DNA from: Paenibacillus taihuensis
GTDB taxonomy: Bacteria; Bacillota; Bacilli; Paenibacillales; Paenibacillaceae
Assembly (NCBI RefSeq): GCF_003386535.1
Contig: NZ_QTTN01000019.1
Location: 1-64,000, forward strand
Direction of reading: 5' to 3'
DNA: 64,000 nucleotides
Shown here piece by piece: positions 51,249-60,098 of the stretch. The notes beneath the pieces are model-generated. The model was not told the origin of the DNA. It saw only the letters and a list, made by a program, of their open reading frames with translations, and searched no databases. Made by a program: the position numbers and the translations under genes. The stretch's first letter is position 1; each line of letters opens with the position of its first letter.

Positions 51249-52678
51249 AAATCATCCTCATTTCGCTCGATACGCTCCGTGCCTCCAGGCTGAGCGGCTA
51301 TGGCTACGGGAAACCGACAAGTCCGCATCTCGATCAAATTGCGCGCGACGGCGTGCTGTTCGAGCGTGCATACGCAGCAGATATACCGACAGAAGTTGCC
51401 CATACAGGCATTTTCACAGGCAAAATCGGTCTCACTACCGGCGTCGTCTCCCACGGCTCCGATCTGACCCATCTGCCGAAGTCGGTCGAGTGGCTGCCGA
51501 ACCTGCTTCGCTCGGCAGGCTTCACAACCGGCGCGGTCGACAATCTCTATCAGCTCAAGGAGTGGTTTGCCCGCGGCTATAATTATTACATCAACACCGT
51601 CGGCGGCAATCGGTGGATTGACGGCAGCAAGGTGAACGACTTGGCGCTGCCTTGGATCGAGCAGCATCAGGGCGAATCGTTCTTCCTGTTCCTTCACTAT
51701 TGGGATGCGCATACGCCGTATTTGCCGCCGGAATCGTATATTCCGCAGTTCTACGATGAATCGAAGGACCCGTTCGATCCAAGCAATCAGAGCATGGAGC
51801 CGGCCTATAATCATACGGCTTATCCGTTCTTTAAGCATCATCACTACGATCTCGTCGGCAATGTGACGGATACGGATTACTATGACGCGCTGTATGACGC
51901 GGAAATTCGCTACTTGGACGACCGATTGAAGGAGCTGGACGATCATCTCTGCAAGCTCGGCATCCAAGAAGATACGCTGCTTGTCCTGTTCGGCGATCAT
52001 GGGGAGAGCTTAACCGAGCATGATATTTATTGGGATCATTGCGGCTTGTATGAGCCGACCGTTCATGTCCCGATCATCATGCGCTGGCCTGGCCGAATCG
52101 ATGGCGGACGCAGAGTGCCAGGGCTTGTGCAGCAGGTGGATCTGCTGCCGACGCTGCTCGATGCGGTGCGGCGTGAAGCGCCTGCGGGTATCGATGTGAG
52201 CAAGCTGGTTGATCCGGGAGGACTCGACGGCATTAATATGTGGCAGGCGATTGAAGGAGAATCCGAAGGCACGCACGAAACTATTTATCTGAGCGAGTGT
52301 GCATGGCAGGCGGCGAGAGGCATTCGAACAGATCGGTATAAATTTATCCGTACGTATGACCCTGGCCCGTTCAAGCGTCCACCGCGCGAACTCTATGATC
52401 TGCTCGTTGATCCGGGGGAGAAAGTGAACCTCGCTGAAGCGAATCCGCGGCTAGCCGATGAGTTCGAGCAGCAGCTCAATGAAGTGGTCAGCCGCAAGCT
52501 CGGCGGTAGAATCGACCCGATGGTGCAGCAGCTTCTGGAGCGAGGCCTCCCGTTCAGACGGAGAATCGAGCAAATTCTCGCGGAGTACGGGTTGAGCTGG
52601 GAGGAATGGCAGCAGAACCCTGACCGCGAGCTGTTCGATCAAGCTGCATTGGCACATAGCCATGGGCACGCGAAATAA
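51245..52678 (+). CDS. Sulfatase-fold enzyme with Thr at the formylglycine position (2 of 2)
   Basis: A 477-residue sulfatase-fold protein: KIILISLDTLRASRLSGYGYGKPTSPHLDQIARDGVLFERAYAADIP, then Thr49-E-Val51-A-His53 where C-x-P-x-R is expected, and LFGDHGESLTEHDIYWDHCGLYEPTVHVPIIMRWPG. The metal-binding core is intact but the Cys/Ser nucleophile, Pro and Arg are all replaced. It is a divergent paralogue of the 48232 protein; both have IP-Thr at the same place, so Thr may be the working nucleophile. No signal peptide. ATG 51245 overlaps the cysC-like stop, so translation is coupled. Confidence 0.85.
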   Translation: MKIILISLDTLRASRLSGYGYGKPTSPHLDQIARDGVLFERAYAADIPTEVAHTGIFTGKIGLTTGVVSHGSDLTHLPKSVEWLPNLLRSAGFTTGAVDNLYQLKEWFARGYNYYINTVGGNRWIDGSKVNDLALPWIEQHQGESFFLFLHYWDAHTPYLPPESYIPQFYDESKDPFDPSNQSMEPAYNHTAYPFFKHHHYDLVGNVTDTDYYDALYDAEIRYLDDRLKELDDHLCKLGIQEDTLLVLFGDHGESLTEHDIYWDHCGLYEPTVHVPIIMRWPGRIDGGRRVPGLVQQVDLLPTLLDAVRREAPAGIDVSKLVDPGGLDGINMWQAIEGESEGTHETIYLSECAWQAARGIRTDRYKFIRTYDPGPFKRPPRELYDLLVDPGEKVNLAEANPRLADEFEQQLNEVVSRKLGGRIDPMVQQLLERGLPFRRRIEQILAEYGLSWEEWQQNPDRELFDQAALAHSHGHAK

Positions 52679-52724
52679 GCAGCAGCAGTCAGCCTGACAT
52701 ACTTGTCATAGAGGGTGAGCGTGC

Positions 52725-53606
52725 ATGAAAGATATTTTGAGCAGCAATCGGTATATGAAGGTCGAATTTCCTTTCTGGATTACCCGAACGGTACAGGGCT
52801 CGATAGCTGAGCATGGGCATGAGTTTGTTGAGCTCGTGTATGTCGTTCGGGGCAAAGGGATGCATGTATTCCAAGGGACCCGCTACGAGGTGCACGCCGG
52901 GGACGTGTTTATTATCAATCCTGGCGAAACGCATGCCTATGAGGTGGAGAAGGGCGAGCAGATGGAGATTATCAACTGCTTGTTTATGCCTTCTTTTATC
53001 CCCGACGCGCTCTTGACTGAGCTTGAAATTACCGGTTCGATGGACTACTTCTACGTTCACCCTTTTCTTGATCACGATGTTCGCTTCAACCATAGGCTTA
53101 ATCTGCACGGACAGGATGCCGTCGGCGTGCTGAATCTGCTCGAGAATATGATCCGCGAAATCAATAACCGCTCCATCGGCCATACAACGCTTATTCGTCT
53201 ACAGATGATTGAGCTGCTCGTGCTGTTATCGCGCTATTACACGATGATGTCTCAGCAGCGGATTCATCCATCTCCGCGCCAGCTGGACCGCGAGATGACC
53301 GCGAGGCGGATTTATGGTTATCTCGAGCGTAACTATGAGAAGAAGATTACCTTGCAGTCGTTGTCGCTGCTGTTCAATGCAAGCATTCGGCAGCTGAATC
53401 GGCTGATGCAGGAAGAATATAACCGCAGTGTCTTCGAGGCGCTGCACGAAATTCGGATCGAGCGCGCGAAGCATCTGCTGCTGGAGACCGAGGAGAAAGT
53501 TATCGTCGTTGCCACGATGGTCGGCTATGAGGATCAGTCGTTCTTCAACCGGTTGTTCATGCGGCATGTCGGCTGCTCGCCTAAGCAGTATCGGGTGACG
53601 GGCTGA
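52725..53606 (+). CDS. AraC-family transcriptional regulator
   Basis: A 293-residue regulator with a cupin-like sensing domain (about 1-150; EHGHEFVELVYVVRGKGMHVF and VHAGDVFIINPGETHAYE) and two helix-turn-helix motifs at the C-terminus (about 190-290; ITLQSLSLLFNASIRQLNRLMQEEYN and VIVVATMVGYEDQSFFNRLFMRHVGCSPKQYR). The cupin type usually binds sugars. GAGGGTGAG precedes ATG 52725. Its place inside the operon makes it the probable local regulator of the block. Confidence 0.9.
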   Translation: MKDILSSNRYMKVEFPFWITRTVQGSIAEHGHEFVELVYVVRGKGMHVFQGTRYEVHAGDVFIINPGETHAYEVEKGEQMEIINCLFMPSFIPDALLTELEITGSMDYFYVHPFLDHDVRFNHRLNLHGQDAVGVLNLLENMIREINNRSIGHTTLIRLQMIELLVLLSRYYTMMSQQRIHPSPRQLDREMTARRIYGYLERNYEKKITLQSLSLLFNASIRQLNRLMQEEYNRSVFEALHEIRIERAKHLLLETEEKVIVVATMVGYEDQSFFNRLFMRHVGCSPKQYRVTG

Positions 53607-53627
53607 TAAGAGGGAGGTGGAGCATTC

Positions 53628-55064
53628 ATGAATATCCAATCACGATTGCAGCCGAATATATTGTTCATCACTGCCGATCAGCTTCGTTATGACTGCGTCG
53701 GCTACAGTGGCAAATATCCTGTTCAGACGCCGAACCTCGATAGCCTGGCGGAGCAAAGCACCGTGTTCCATCACGCGTATTCACACTTTCCTGTCTGCAG
53801 CCCAGCGAGACAATCGCTGCTGCATGGCAAGCGGCCCGAGACATTCGGTGCGCTGTGGAACTACAATTCTTTCTTGCCGGTTGGCTATCTGCAGCCGGAG
53901 CAATATACGTGGTCCAAGCAACTGGAGGAGGCGGGATATCGCTCTGCCTTCCTCGGCAAATGGGGGGGCAGTCCCGATTTCGACCCAACCGCGTTCGGTT
54001 ATGAGTCCTATGTAAGCGAAGCGGACTACCGTGCATTTCGGCAGAATCGATATCCGGACCTCAAGTACTCGAATGGATTTTTTGGCGAAAATAATCCGGT
54101 GGCACTAGCTGATGCGGAGACGCACTGGTTCGCGGACCAAGCCATTGAAGCGATGGAGAACTTCAGCCAAGGAGATCGTCCTTGGCATATTGCGCTTCAC
54201 TTTGCCGAGCCGCATCTGCCTTGCCGCCCTTCGGAGCGGTTCGCGGAGATGTACGACCCGGCGGAAGTGCCGGAGTGGGATGGCTTCCGGGATCATTTCC
54301 AAGGCAAGCCTTACATTCAAGCCCAGCAGCTGGTTAGTTGGGGCGTGGAATCGTACACATGGGAAGACTGGGCGCCGATTGTCGCTAGATATTACGGTGT
54401 AATCAGTCAGCTGGATGATGCGATCGGCCGAGTCGTTGCCGCATTAACGCGGACCTTGCAAGCTGACAACACGATTATCGTGTTCACAGCGGATCATGGC
54501 GACATGTGCGGGTCGCATCGAATGATGGATAAGCATTATATCCTCTATGATGACGTCGTGCGTGTGCCGCTTATGATCTCACTGCCAGGCCAGGTCGCAG
54601 CTGGGACTGAACGGGAACAGCTCGTCTACAACCTGCTCGATATTGGTCCGACATTGCTTGATCTCGCAGGACTCGAATACCCGGGAGATTGGTTTCATGG
54701 GAAATCTCTAGTGCCTCTGATCTCAGCGAGTGCAGCAAATGAATCACCTGCGACGAGCGATTGGCGAGAGCAAATCGTGGCGACATACAACGGCCAGCAG
54801 TTCGGGCTGTACACGCAGCGGATGATTCGGACGAAGGAATGGAAGTACGTCTGGAATTTGACAGACGTCGACGAGCTGTATGATCTGGTGAATGATCCAG
54901 CCGAGCTGCACAACGCGATCGCGCTGCCAGAGCATCAAGAGCTCATCGCCGAGCTTCGTGTCCGGCTCTATGAACAGCTGCGGCAAGATGGGGACCCAGC
55001 CATCGCGAATGAATGGACAAGACGCCAGCTGCTTACCGGAGCGAAAATGAATCATCGAGCCTAA
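53628..55064 (+). CDS. Classical Cys-type sulfatase
   Basis: A 478-residue sulfatase with the intact nucleophile motif Cys57-S-Pro59-A-Arg61 (VCSPARQSLLHG), LFITADQLRYDCVGYSG and the metal-binding FTADHGDMCGSHRMMDKHYILYDDVVRVPLM. The Cys would be matured to formylglycine by a separate enzyme not seen in the window. No signal peptide is visible, so it would act in the cytoplasm. GAGGGAGG precedes ATG 53628. It is the last gene of the nine-gene run, with a terminator after it. Confidence 0.88.
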   Translation: MNIQSRLQPNILFITADQLRYDCVGYSGKYPVQTPNLDSLAEQSTVFHHAYSHFPVCSPARQSLLHGKRPETFGALWNYNSFLPVGYLQPEQYTWSKQLEEAGYRSAFLGKWGGSPDFDPTAFGYESYVSEADYRAFRQNRYPDLKYSNGFFGENNPVALADAETHWFADQAIEAMENFSQGDRPWHIALHFAEPHLPCRPSERFAEMYDPAEVPEWDGFRDHFQGKPYIQAQQLVSWGVESYTWEDWAPIVARYYGVISQLDDAIGRVVAALTRTLQADNTIIVFTADHGDMCGSHRMMDKHYILYDDVVRVPLMISLPGQVAAGTEREQLVYNLLDIGPTLLDLAGLEYPGDWFHGKSLVPLISASAANESPATSDWREQIVATYNGQQFGLYTQRMIRTKEWKYVWNLTDVDELYDLVNDPAELHNAIALPEHQELIAELRVRLYEQLRQDGDPAIANEWTRRQLLTGAKMNHRA

Positions 55065-55069
55065 ACAAA

Positions 55070-55102
55070 GGACCATCCACGGACTGGATTGGTCTTTTTT
55101 TC
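55070..55102 (+). terminator. Intrinsic terminator ending the nine-gene block
   Basis: GACCATCC (55071-55078) pairs with GGATTGGTC (55086-55094, one bulged base), followed by seven T. Confidence 0.85.
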
Positions 55103-55167
55103 ATGGACGCGGATAGGTATCTATGTTAGATTATGTTACATAGAAAATCTGAAGGGAGGCTTGCCGT

Positions 55168-56178
55168 ATGCGTAAACTATGGAATCATCGCAAAGCTTGG
55201 GCTGGTTACGCGTTCGTCATTCTTGCCTTGCACATTGGCGGCATCATTGGGCTTTCGATTGCGGGCCGGAACGATCCAGCCTTCTGGAGCCTCGGCTTGC
55301 TCGCATACTCGCTCGGTATGCGGCATGCCTTCGATGCGGATCATATCGCCGCCATCGATAATACGGTGCGCAAGCTCGTACAGCAGAAGCACAGCCCGCT
55401 CGGCGTTGGCTTCTATTTCTCGCTTGGCCATTCGTCGGTCGTGTTTCTGATGGTGCTCGGCGTCGCTTTTTCCGTCAAATGGATCCAGCGCGAAATGCCG
55501 TCTCTACAGGAGACCGGCAAGCTGATCGGCACATCGGTATCCGGCATTTTCCTCATTCTTATCGGCATTCTGAACCTGATCATTCTCGTCAACCTGTTTC
55601 AGCTTTTCCGCAAAATGAAGTCAGGCCACTACAAGAACGACCAGCTGGAGCAGCTGCTCGAGGCAAGAGGGCTGTTCTCGCGGATCTTCCGTCCGCTGCA
55701 GCGGTTTATTAGCCGGAGCTGGCATGTCTATCCGCTTGGTTTCTTGTTCGGTCTTGGTTTCGATACCGCATCAGAGGTCGGTCTGCTCGCATTGTCTGCG
55801 GGAGCTGCGAAGAGCTCGGTGTCTATGCTCGGTATCCTTTCACTCCCGCTATTGTTCGCTGCTGGCATGAGCTTGCTCGATACGGCGGACGGCATGTTCA
55901 TGACGAAAGCCTATCGTTGGGCATTCCACACGCCGCTGCGGAAGCTGTTCTACAACGTCACCGTGACGAGCGTGTCCGTCGTTTCCGCACTGCTCATCGG
56001 CATGGTCGAGCTGCTGCAAATTATGGAAGAACGGCTGGAATGGTCATCGCCGTTCTTCCGATGGATCGCTTCGATCGATCTTGGCGATCTCGGTTACGTG
56101 CTTGTCGCGCTCTTCATCGCAGCTTGGCTTATCTCGGTGATGGTGTGGAAATCGCTGAAGGTGGAGCAGCGGTACTAG
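55168..56178 (+). CDS. Nickel/cobalt transporter, NiCoT family
   Basis: A 336-residue membrane protein with about eight hydrophobic segments and the NiCoT signatures: RHAFDADHIAAIDN in the second segment, FYFSLGHSSVV, LGFDTASEVGLLAL and GMSLLDTADGMFM. It imports Ni2+ or Co2+. GGGAGG precedes ATG 55168. No nickel or cobalt enzyme is recognised in the window; metal choice cannot be told by eye. Confidence 0.92.
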   Translation: MRKLWNHRKAWAGYAFVILALHIGGIIGLSIAGRNDPAFWSLGLLAYSLGMRHAFDADHIAAIDNTVRKLVQQKHSPLGVGFYFSLGHSSVVFLMVLGVAFSVKWIQREMPSLQETGKLIGTSVSGIFLILIGILNLIILVNLFQLFRKMKSGHYKNDQLEQLLEARGLFSRIFRPLQRFISRSWHVYPLGFLFGLGFDTASEVGLLALSAGAAKSSVSMLGILSLPLLFAAGMSLLDTADGMFMTKAYRWAFHTPLRKLFYNVTVTSVSVVSALLIGMVELLQIMEERLEWSSPFFRWIASIDLGDLGYVLVALFIAAWLISVMVWKSLKVEQRY

Positions 56179-56230
56179 AAGGCTGGAACTGAACTTGCTA
56201 TAATGATTGCATCTAATACGAGGTGATCAT

Positions 56231-56506
56231 ATGGCAAAGAAGATGAAGAACAGAGCGGCGCAGCACTATCAGCTTGCCGCGGCGAAGGAAGAGAAACCGG
56301 CTACGCTGGGAGATATGCTGCGTCCGGAGATGCTCGATAAGCTGAAGGCTGCCGGCCAAGAGCTGAAGTCCGCGGAAGAGGCGCGCAAGGAAGAAGCTCG
56401 AAAACGCGAGGCGGAAGCGCGTGCGGCAGAGAAGAAGCGGCAGGAGAATGACTTCGAGTATTTGCTCAACAATACGAAAATGGATTGGCGCTCGCACAAG
56501 AGCTAA
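56231..56506 (+). CDS. yqkE: YqkE-like small charged protein
   Basis: A 91-residue protein matching Bacillus YqkE (DUF3886): AKKMKNRAAQHYQ at the start, a long Glu/Lys/Ala-rich helix (about 40-80), and DFEYLLNNTKMDWRSHKS at the end. GAGGTGAT precedes ATG 56231. Function is unknown. The ABC-F remnant begins about 10 bp downstream. Confidence 0.8.
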   Translation: MAKKMKNRAAQHYQLAAAKEEKPATLGDMLRPEMLDKLKAAGQELKSAEEARKEEARKREAEARAAEKKRQENDFEYLLNNTKMDWRSHKS

Positions 56507-56514
56507 ACTCGGCT

Positions 56515-56975
56515 AAGCTTCGAAGCGATTTGGTGATAAGTTGATATTCGATCGTGTCTCATTTCAGTTCCCGCTTGGCAGCAAGATTGCGGTTTCCGGC
56601 CAGAATGGCTGTGGCAAAACCACATTGTTCAACATGAATTTCGACCGAGAGGATGGCATCGTCCTATCCCCAAAAGCAGAGATTGGTTATTTTCGCCAGT
56701 GCGGATATAAGTTCAAGCTGAACCTGGATGTCATAACGTACATGCAGCGGGACAGTGATTACTCTGTTTCGGATATTCGCGCTGTACTCTCGTCGATGGG
56801 ATTCAGTCATCAAGATGTGCGAAAGGAGCTATCTGTATTAAGCGGAGGCGAGATCATTAAACTGCAGCTTGCTAAGCTGCTGCTTGGTCGCTACAACATT
56901 TTCCTTATGGACGAACCGAGCAATTTTCTGGATCTCATGGCTTTAGAAGCGCTTGAAGCGATGATGAAATCGTAC
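56515..56975 (+). pseudogene. ABC-F ATPase remnant (second nucleotide-binding domain only)
   Basis: In-frame sequence starts [37 protein letters not shown] just after a stop at about 56512-56514. It continues with [20 protein letters not shown] and [25 protein letters not shown], then leaves the family abruptly at about 56975. The first domain, linker and H-loop region are missing. This is the second cassette of an ABC-F antibiotic-resistance-type protein, left by deletion. The TTG 56541 start in the six-frame view is not meaningful. Confidence 0.75.
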
Positions 56976-57315
56976 ACAGGTGCAGCAAACGCTCGACCTA
57001 TCCGCTGGAACTGCTGGTCTTACACGGGTAGAGTTTACAGGCGTATGCGCGGTTCAACTGCCGCTTCTCCCGCTTGCAACGAATATAACCGTTTTCGTAA
57101 CCCGAGGACTGACCTCAGCAGATGTTAACGTATTCTCGGCTTCACAGAACCTGGACCTTAGTATTCTTGGTGCACAGTTGATTTCGTTCTCCGGTTCGGA
57201 CTTCAATGCGCCAAATATTGCCAACCAAGCCTATTCCGTATTTATTGAAGCCTCCGCGCTCGGCACGATTCGCGTAGGTCCTGAGAGCTTTAACTTCACT
57301 GCGTACTCCGACTAA
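56974..57315 (+). pseudogene. C-terminal remnant of an unrecognised beta-rich protein
   Basis: From about 56980 a different frame reads [42 protein letters not shown], continuing to NIANQAYSVFIEASALGTIRVGPESFNFTAYSD and a TAA at 57313-57315. The alternating hydrophobic and Thr/Ser pattern suggests a beta-sandwich, perhaps a surface or spore-coat protein, but I do not recognise a family. There is no ribosome-binding site or N-terminus; it abuts the ABC-F fragment, so a deletion probably joined the two. Confidence 0.55.
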
Positions 57316-57364
57316 TTTTTCCCATTTCGCAAAATAGAGATGTGCACAATCAGTACCTGCATGC

Positions 57365-57632
57365 TATAATGGGGTATCTTGTAGTTGCTTAGGAGGTATC
57401 CAATTAGACATCATGTGGACTTAATTCCCTTGTCGTTCATGATTTTCGATATGACGATTAGAGAAGCTCAGCCTGTGCGCTAGAGCGGAATTGGTTACGT
57501 GTGTCTATAGGAGCTGACTCCTTATACTACTCGATCCCTGTGACGACATTCTCGCAGGTGTATTAGAGTTTATTTACACACACCATTTCTGTTCATTATT
57601 AGCCGCAGGCGCATCCTGCGGTTTTTTTGCGT
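57365..57632 (+). promoter_or_regulatory. Leader of the ABC-F gene with possible uORF and attenuator hairpin
   Basis: A TATAAT box at 57365-57370 is followed by AGGAGG (57391-57396), a 3-codon ATG-TGG-ACT-stop at 57413-57424, and a 14-codon frame MIFDMTIREAQPVR at 57439-57483. A terminator-type hairpin CCGCAGG/CCTGCGG (57603-57621) with seven T sits about 60 bp before the ABC-F start. A long leader ending in a terminator is the layout of ribosome-mediated attenuation known for several ABC-F resistance genes. Whether the uORFs are translated is not proven. Confidence 0.6.
57603..57628 (+). terminator. Attenuator/terminator hairpin before the ABC-F gene
   Basis: CCGCAGG, loop CGCAT, CCTGCGG and TTTTTTT lie upstream of the coding sequence, not after a gene, so a conditional role is likely. 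Confidence 0.8.
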
Positions 57633-57690
57633 CGTCCGAAGATCATCGCCCTTGTCAGTAGTCAAACTCTAACTAGAAGTGGTGATCCGT

Positions 57691-59442
57691 ATGACACTAT
57701 TAACAATTCGCGCATTAAAGAAAAGCTTTGGCGATAACGCCGTACTAAATCAGGTCGATCTGGACCTGGCAGCACGAGAGCGTGTCGGTCTCGTTGGGAT
57801 GAATGGAGCGGGCAAGACGACGCTTGCGAACTTGATCTTCGGCACGCTGCAGCCGGATGAAGGGAAGCTGACCTATCATCGGGAGCAGCTAAAGATCGGC
57901 TACTTGCTGCAGTCGACGTCCTATACCGTAAATACGTTCAGCAGCATGATCGATGATGTGGAGCATTCGCGCGAGGCTGAACAGTTCCTGCAAGTGACGA
58001 GCCATCTTGGCTTGCGCAAGGTGAAGGAGTGGGACGGCGATCGGCTTGCCGGATTAAGCGGAGGCGAGAAGACGAAGCTGGCCATCGCGCATATTTGGGC
58101 ATCGAAGCCGGATATTTTGCTCCTTGACGAGCCGACGAACCACCTGGATTTCCAGGGTGTCGACTGGCTAGTGGCGGAGCTTGAGAAGTTTAATGGAACG
58201 ACGATTATCATCTCGCATGACCGCTATTTCCTGGATCAGACCGTTGATCGCATTATTGAACTGGACGATGGCAAGTCGATCAACTACTCGGGCAACTACA
58301 CGTTTTACCGTGAGGAGAAAGCCCGCCGTTATCAAAGCCAGCTGCACCAGTTCGAGGAACAGCAGAAGGTTGAGCAGAAGATTGAAGCGGAGATGAACCG
58401 GCTCAGGAACTGGTCGGATAAAGCGCACCGCGAAGCCGGGAAGACGGGGAAAATGGCGGAGATGCGCGGGGTCAAAGAGTTCTATCGCAGCAAGGCGAAA
58501 GCAATGGATAAGGCAATCAAGTCGCGTCTTCATCGGCTGGAGAAGATCGAGCTCGAAGGTGTGAAGAAGCCGAAGGAAGAAGCGAAGGTCTCGTTCGGTT
58601 GGGACAATCCGGAGAAACGCGGCAGGCGCATTGTGGAGGCATCCCGCATTAGCAAAGGATATGGCGAACGGAAACTGTTCCATGACAGCTCGTTCTATAT
58701 CGGTCGCGGCGAGAAAATCGGGCTCATCGGGCCGAACGGCAGCGGCAAAACGACCTTCATCGAAATGCTGCTCCGCGAGAAGTCCGTTGATGCTGGTCAG
58801 CTGTGGCTGAGCCCTACAGCGAATGTTGCGTATTTAACGCAGGATGTGAACGATCTCAGCCAGAATCAGACGGTCTTGGAGCTGCTGCAGGAAACGCATG
58901 AGCTTCGCATTGATGTCGGCAAATCGAGGACGCTGCTGGCGAACATGGGCTTCGATGCTTCGATGCTGCAGAAACCGATTCATCAGTTAAGTCTAGGCGA
59001 GCGTACGCGCGTAAAGCTGGCGCAGCTCATGATGCGGGAACAGGATATGCTCATCCTCGACGAGCCGACGAACCATCTCGATCTCGCGAGCCGTGAGCAT
59101 CTGGAGGAGACCCTTGAAGAATATCAAGGGACGCTTATTATCGTTTCTCACGACCGTTATTTGATCGACAAAATTTGCTCGAAGCTGCTCATGTTCCAGG
59201 ACGGTGCGATCAAGCGAGTCGAGAGCGGCTACGCCGAGTGGCGGGAGCGGGAAGCAGGGCCGGCTGTCTCAGCGGAAGCGGAGGCAATGCAGCTTGAGGA
59301 AGAGAAGCTTATCATTGCGAATCGGATGACGTATTTGCTTGGGGAGCTGAGCAAGCTGAAGCCGACAGACGCCGGGTACGCGCAGCTCGATGAGGAATTC
59401 AAGCAGCTCGCTCAGCAGAAGCGGAATTTGAATGCCCGCTGA
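57691..59442 (+). CDS. ABC-F type ribosomal protection protein
   Basis: A 583-residue ATPase with two nucleotide-binding domains (Walker A GMNGAGKTT near 38 and GPNGSGKTT near 350; signatures LSGGEKTKL and LSLGERTRV; Walker B ILLLDEPTNHLD and MLILDEPTNHLD). The long charged linker (about 205-310) and the absence of membrane segments mark the ABC-F class, which displaces antibiotics from the ribosome or tunes translation. I chose ATG 57691, after GGTGAT. The attenuator-like leader suggests drug induction. Which antibiotic cannot be predicted. Confidence 0.88.
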   Translation: MTLLTIRALKKSFGDNAVLNQVDLDLAARERVGLVGMNGAGKTTLANLIFGTLQPDEGKLTYHREQLKIGYLLQSTSYTVNTFSSMIDDVEHSREAEQFLQVTSHLGLRKVKEWDGDRLAGLSGGEKTKLAIAHIWASKPDILLLDEPTNHLDFQGVDWLVAELEKFNGTTIIISHDRYFLDQTVDRIIELDDGKSINYSGNYTFYREEKARRYQSQLHQFEEQQKVEQKIEAEMNRLRNWSDKAHREAGKTGKMAEMRGVKEFYRSKAKAMDKAIKSRLHRLEKIELEGVKKPKEEAKVSFGWDNPEKRGRRIVEASRISKGYGERKLFHDSSFYIGRGEKIGLIGPNGSGKTTFIEMLLREKSVDAGQLWLSPTANVAYLTQDVNDLSQNQTVLELLQETHELRIDVGKSRTLLANMGFDASMLQKPIHQLSLGERTRVKLAQLMMREQDMLILDEPTNHLDLASREHLEETLEEYQGTLIIVSHDRYLIDKICSKLLMFQDGAIKRVESGYAEWREREAGPAVSAEAEAMQLEEEKLIIANRMTYLLGELSKLKPTDAGYAQLDEEFKQLAQQKRNLNAR

Positions 59443-59491
59443 AACTTTTTGGAAATTTGCTTCGTAAGGAGCTTTAGAGGAGGCGGTTCTA

Positions 59492-59971
59492 ATGAAGCTC
59501 TATTTTCGCGACAATTTCTTTAACGCCGGACAGACGGAGATTCTGAATGGGCAGAACGATCGCGTCGGAGAAGTTGACCTGCGCAGCATGTTCGGTTCTG
59601 GACTTGATGTATATGACGGCAGCGGCAATCCTGTATATAGCGGCAGCTTTCCTTTTCTGTCGGGCAAGTGGTCGATTTCCGGACCATCCGGAGAAGAGGT
59701 AGGCTTGCTCCGTGCAAGAATGTCCTTCTTCTCCAAGAAATTCGAATACGAAGCCTACGGTCGCGGCGTATACGAGATAATCTCTCCCGCGTTCTCGCAG
59801 GAATACGAAGTGATTGATGAGAACGGCGCGCTTGCTGCTTCCTTCGCAAGAGTCAGCAACTGGTTCGAGTCGTCTGCGTATTGCCTGGAGAACTTCACTC
59901 CATCGGTTGACAGTTATGAATGGATTACTGTCATTCTCGGAATGCACGAAATACAGAAGCGGCAGAGGTAG
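59492..59971 (+). CDS. LURP-one/tubby C-terminal-like protein
   Basis: A 159-residue protein with the repeated strand pattern of the tubby C-terminal-like/LURP-one-related superfamily: KLYFRDNFFNAGQTEILNGQNDRVGEVDLRSMFGSGLDVYD, GKWSISGPSGEEVGLLRARMSFFSKKFEYEAY and YEVIDENGALAASFARVSNWFESSAYCLE. Function in bacteria is unknown; a membrane or phospholipid link has been proposed for relatives. GAGGAGGC precedes ATG 59492. Confidence 0.7.
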   Translation: MKLYFRDNFFNAGQTEILNGQNDRVGEVDLRSMFGSGLDVYDGSGNPVYSGSFPFLSGKWSISGPSGEEVGLLRARMSFFSKKFEYEAYGRGVYEIISPAFSQEYEVIDENGALAASFARVSNWFESSAYCLENFTPSVDSYEWITVILGMHEIQKRQR

Positions 59972-60098
59972 CTCCTGAATATAATGAGGTATCGTTTGCA
60001 GCAGTGAATGAATGACAACGTATTCACCGCCGCATACTAATCGCTACACGGCTGTGCAGTCTGCATCAGCCTTCAGACAACAGGGCGGTGACGACATC

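Noticed and set aside
56980-57315. Complete small spore appendage (Ena-like) protein
   Set aside because: It has no ribosome-binding site or N-terminus and abuts another remnant; only a beta-rich pattern supports the idea.
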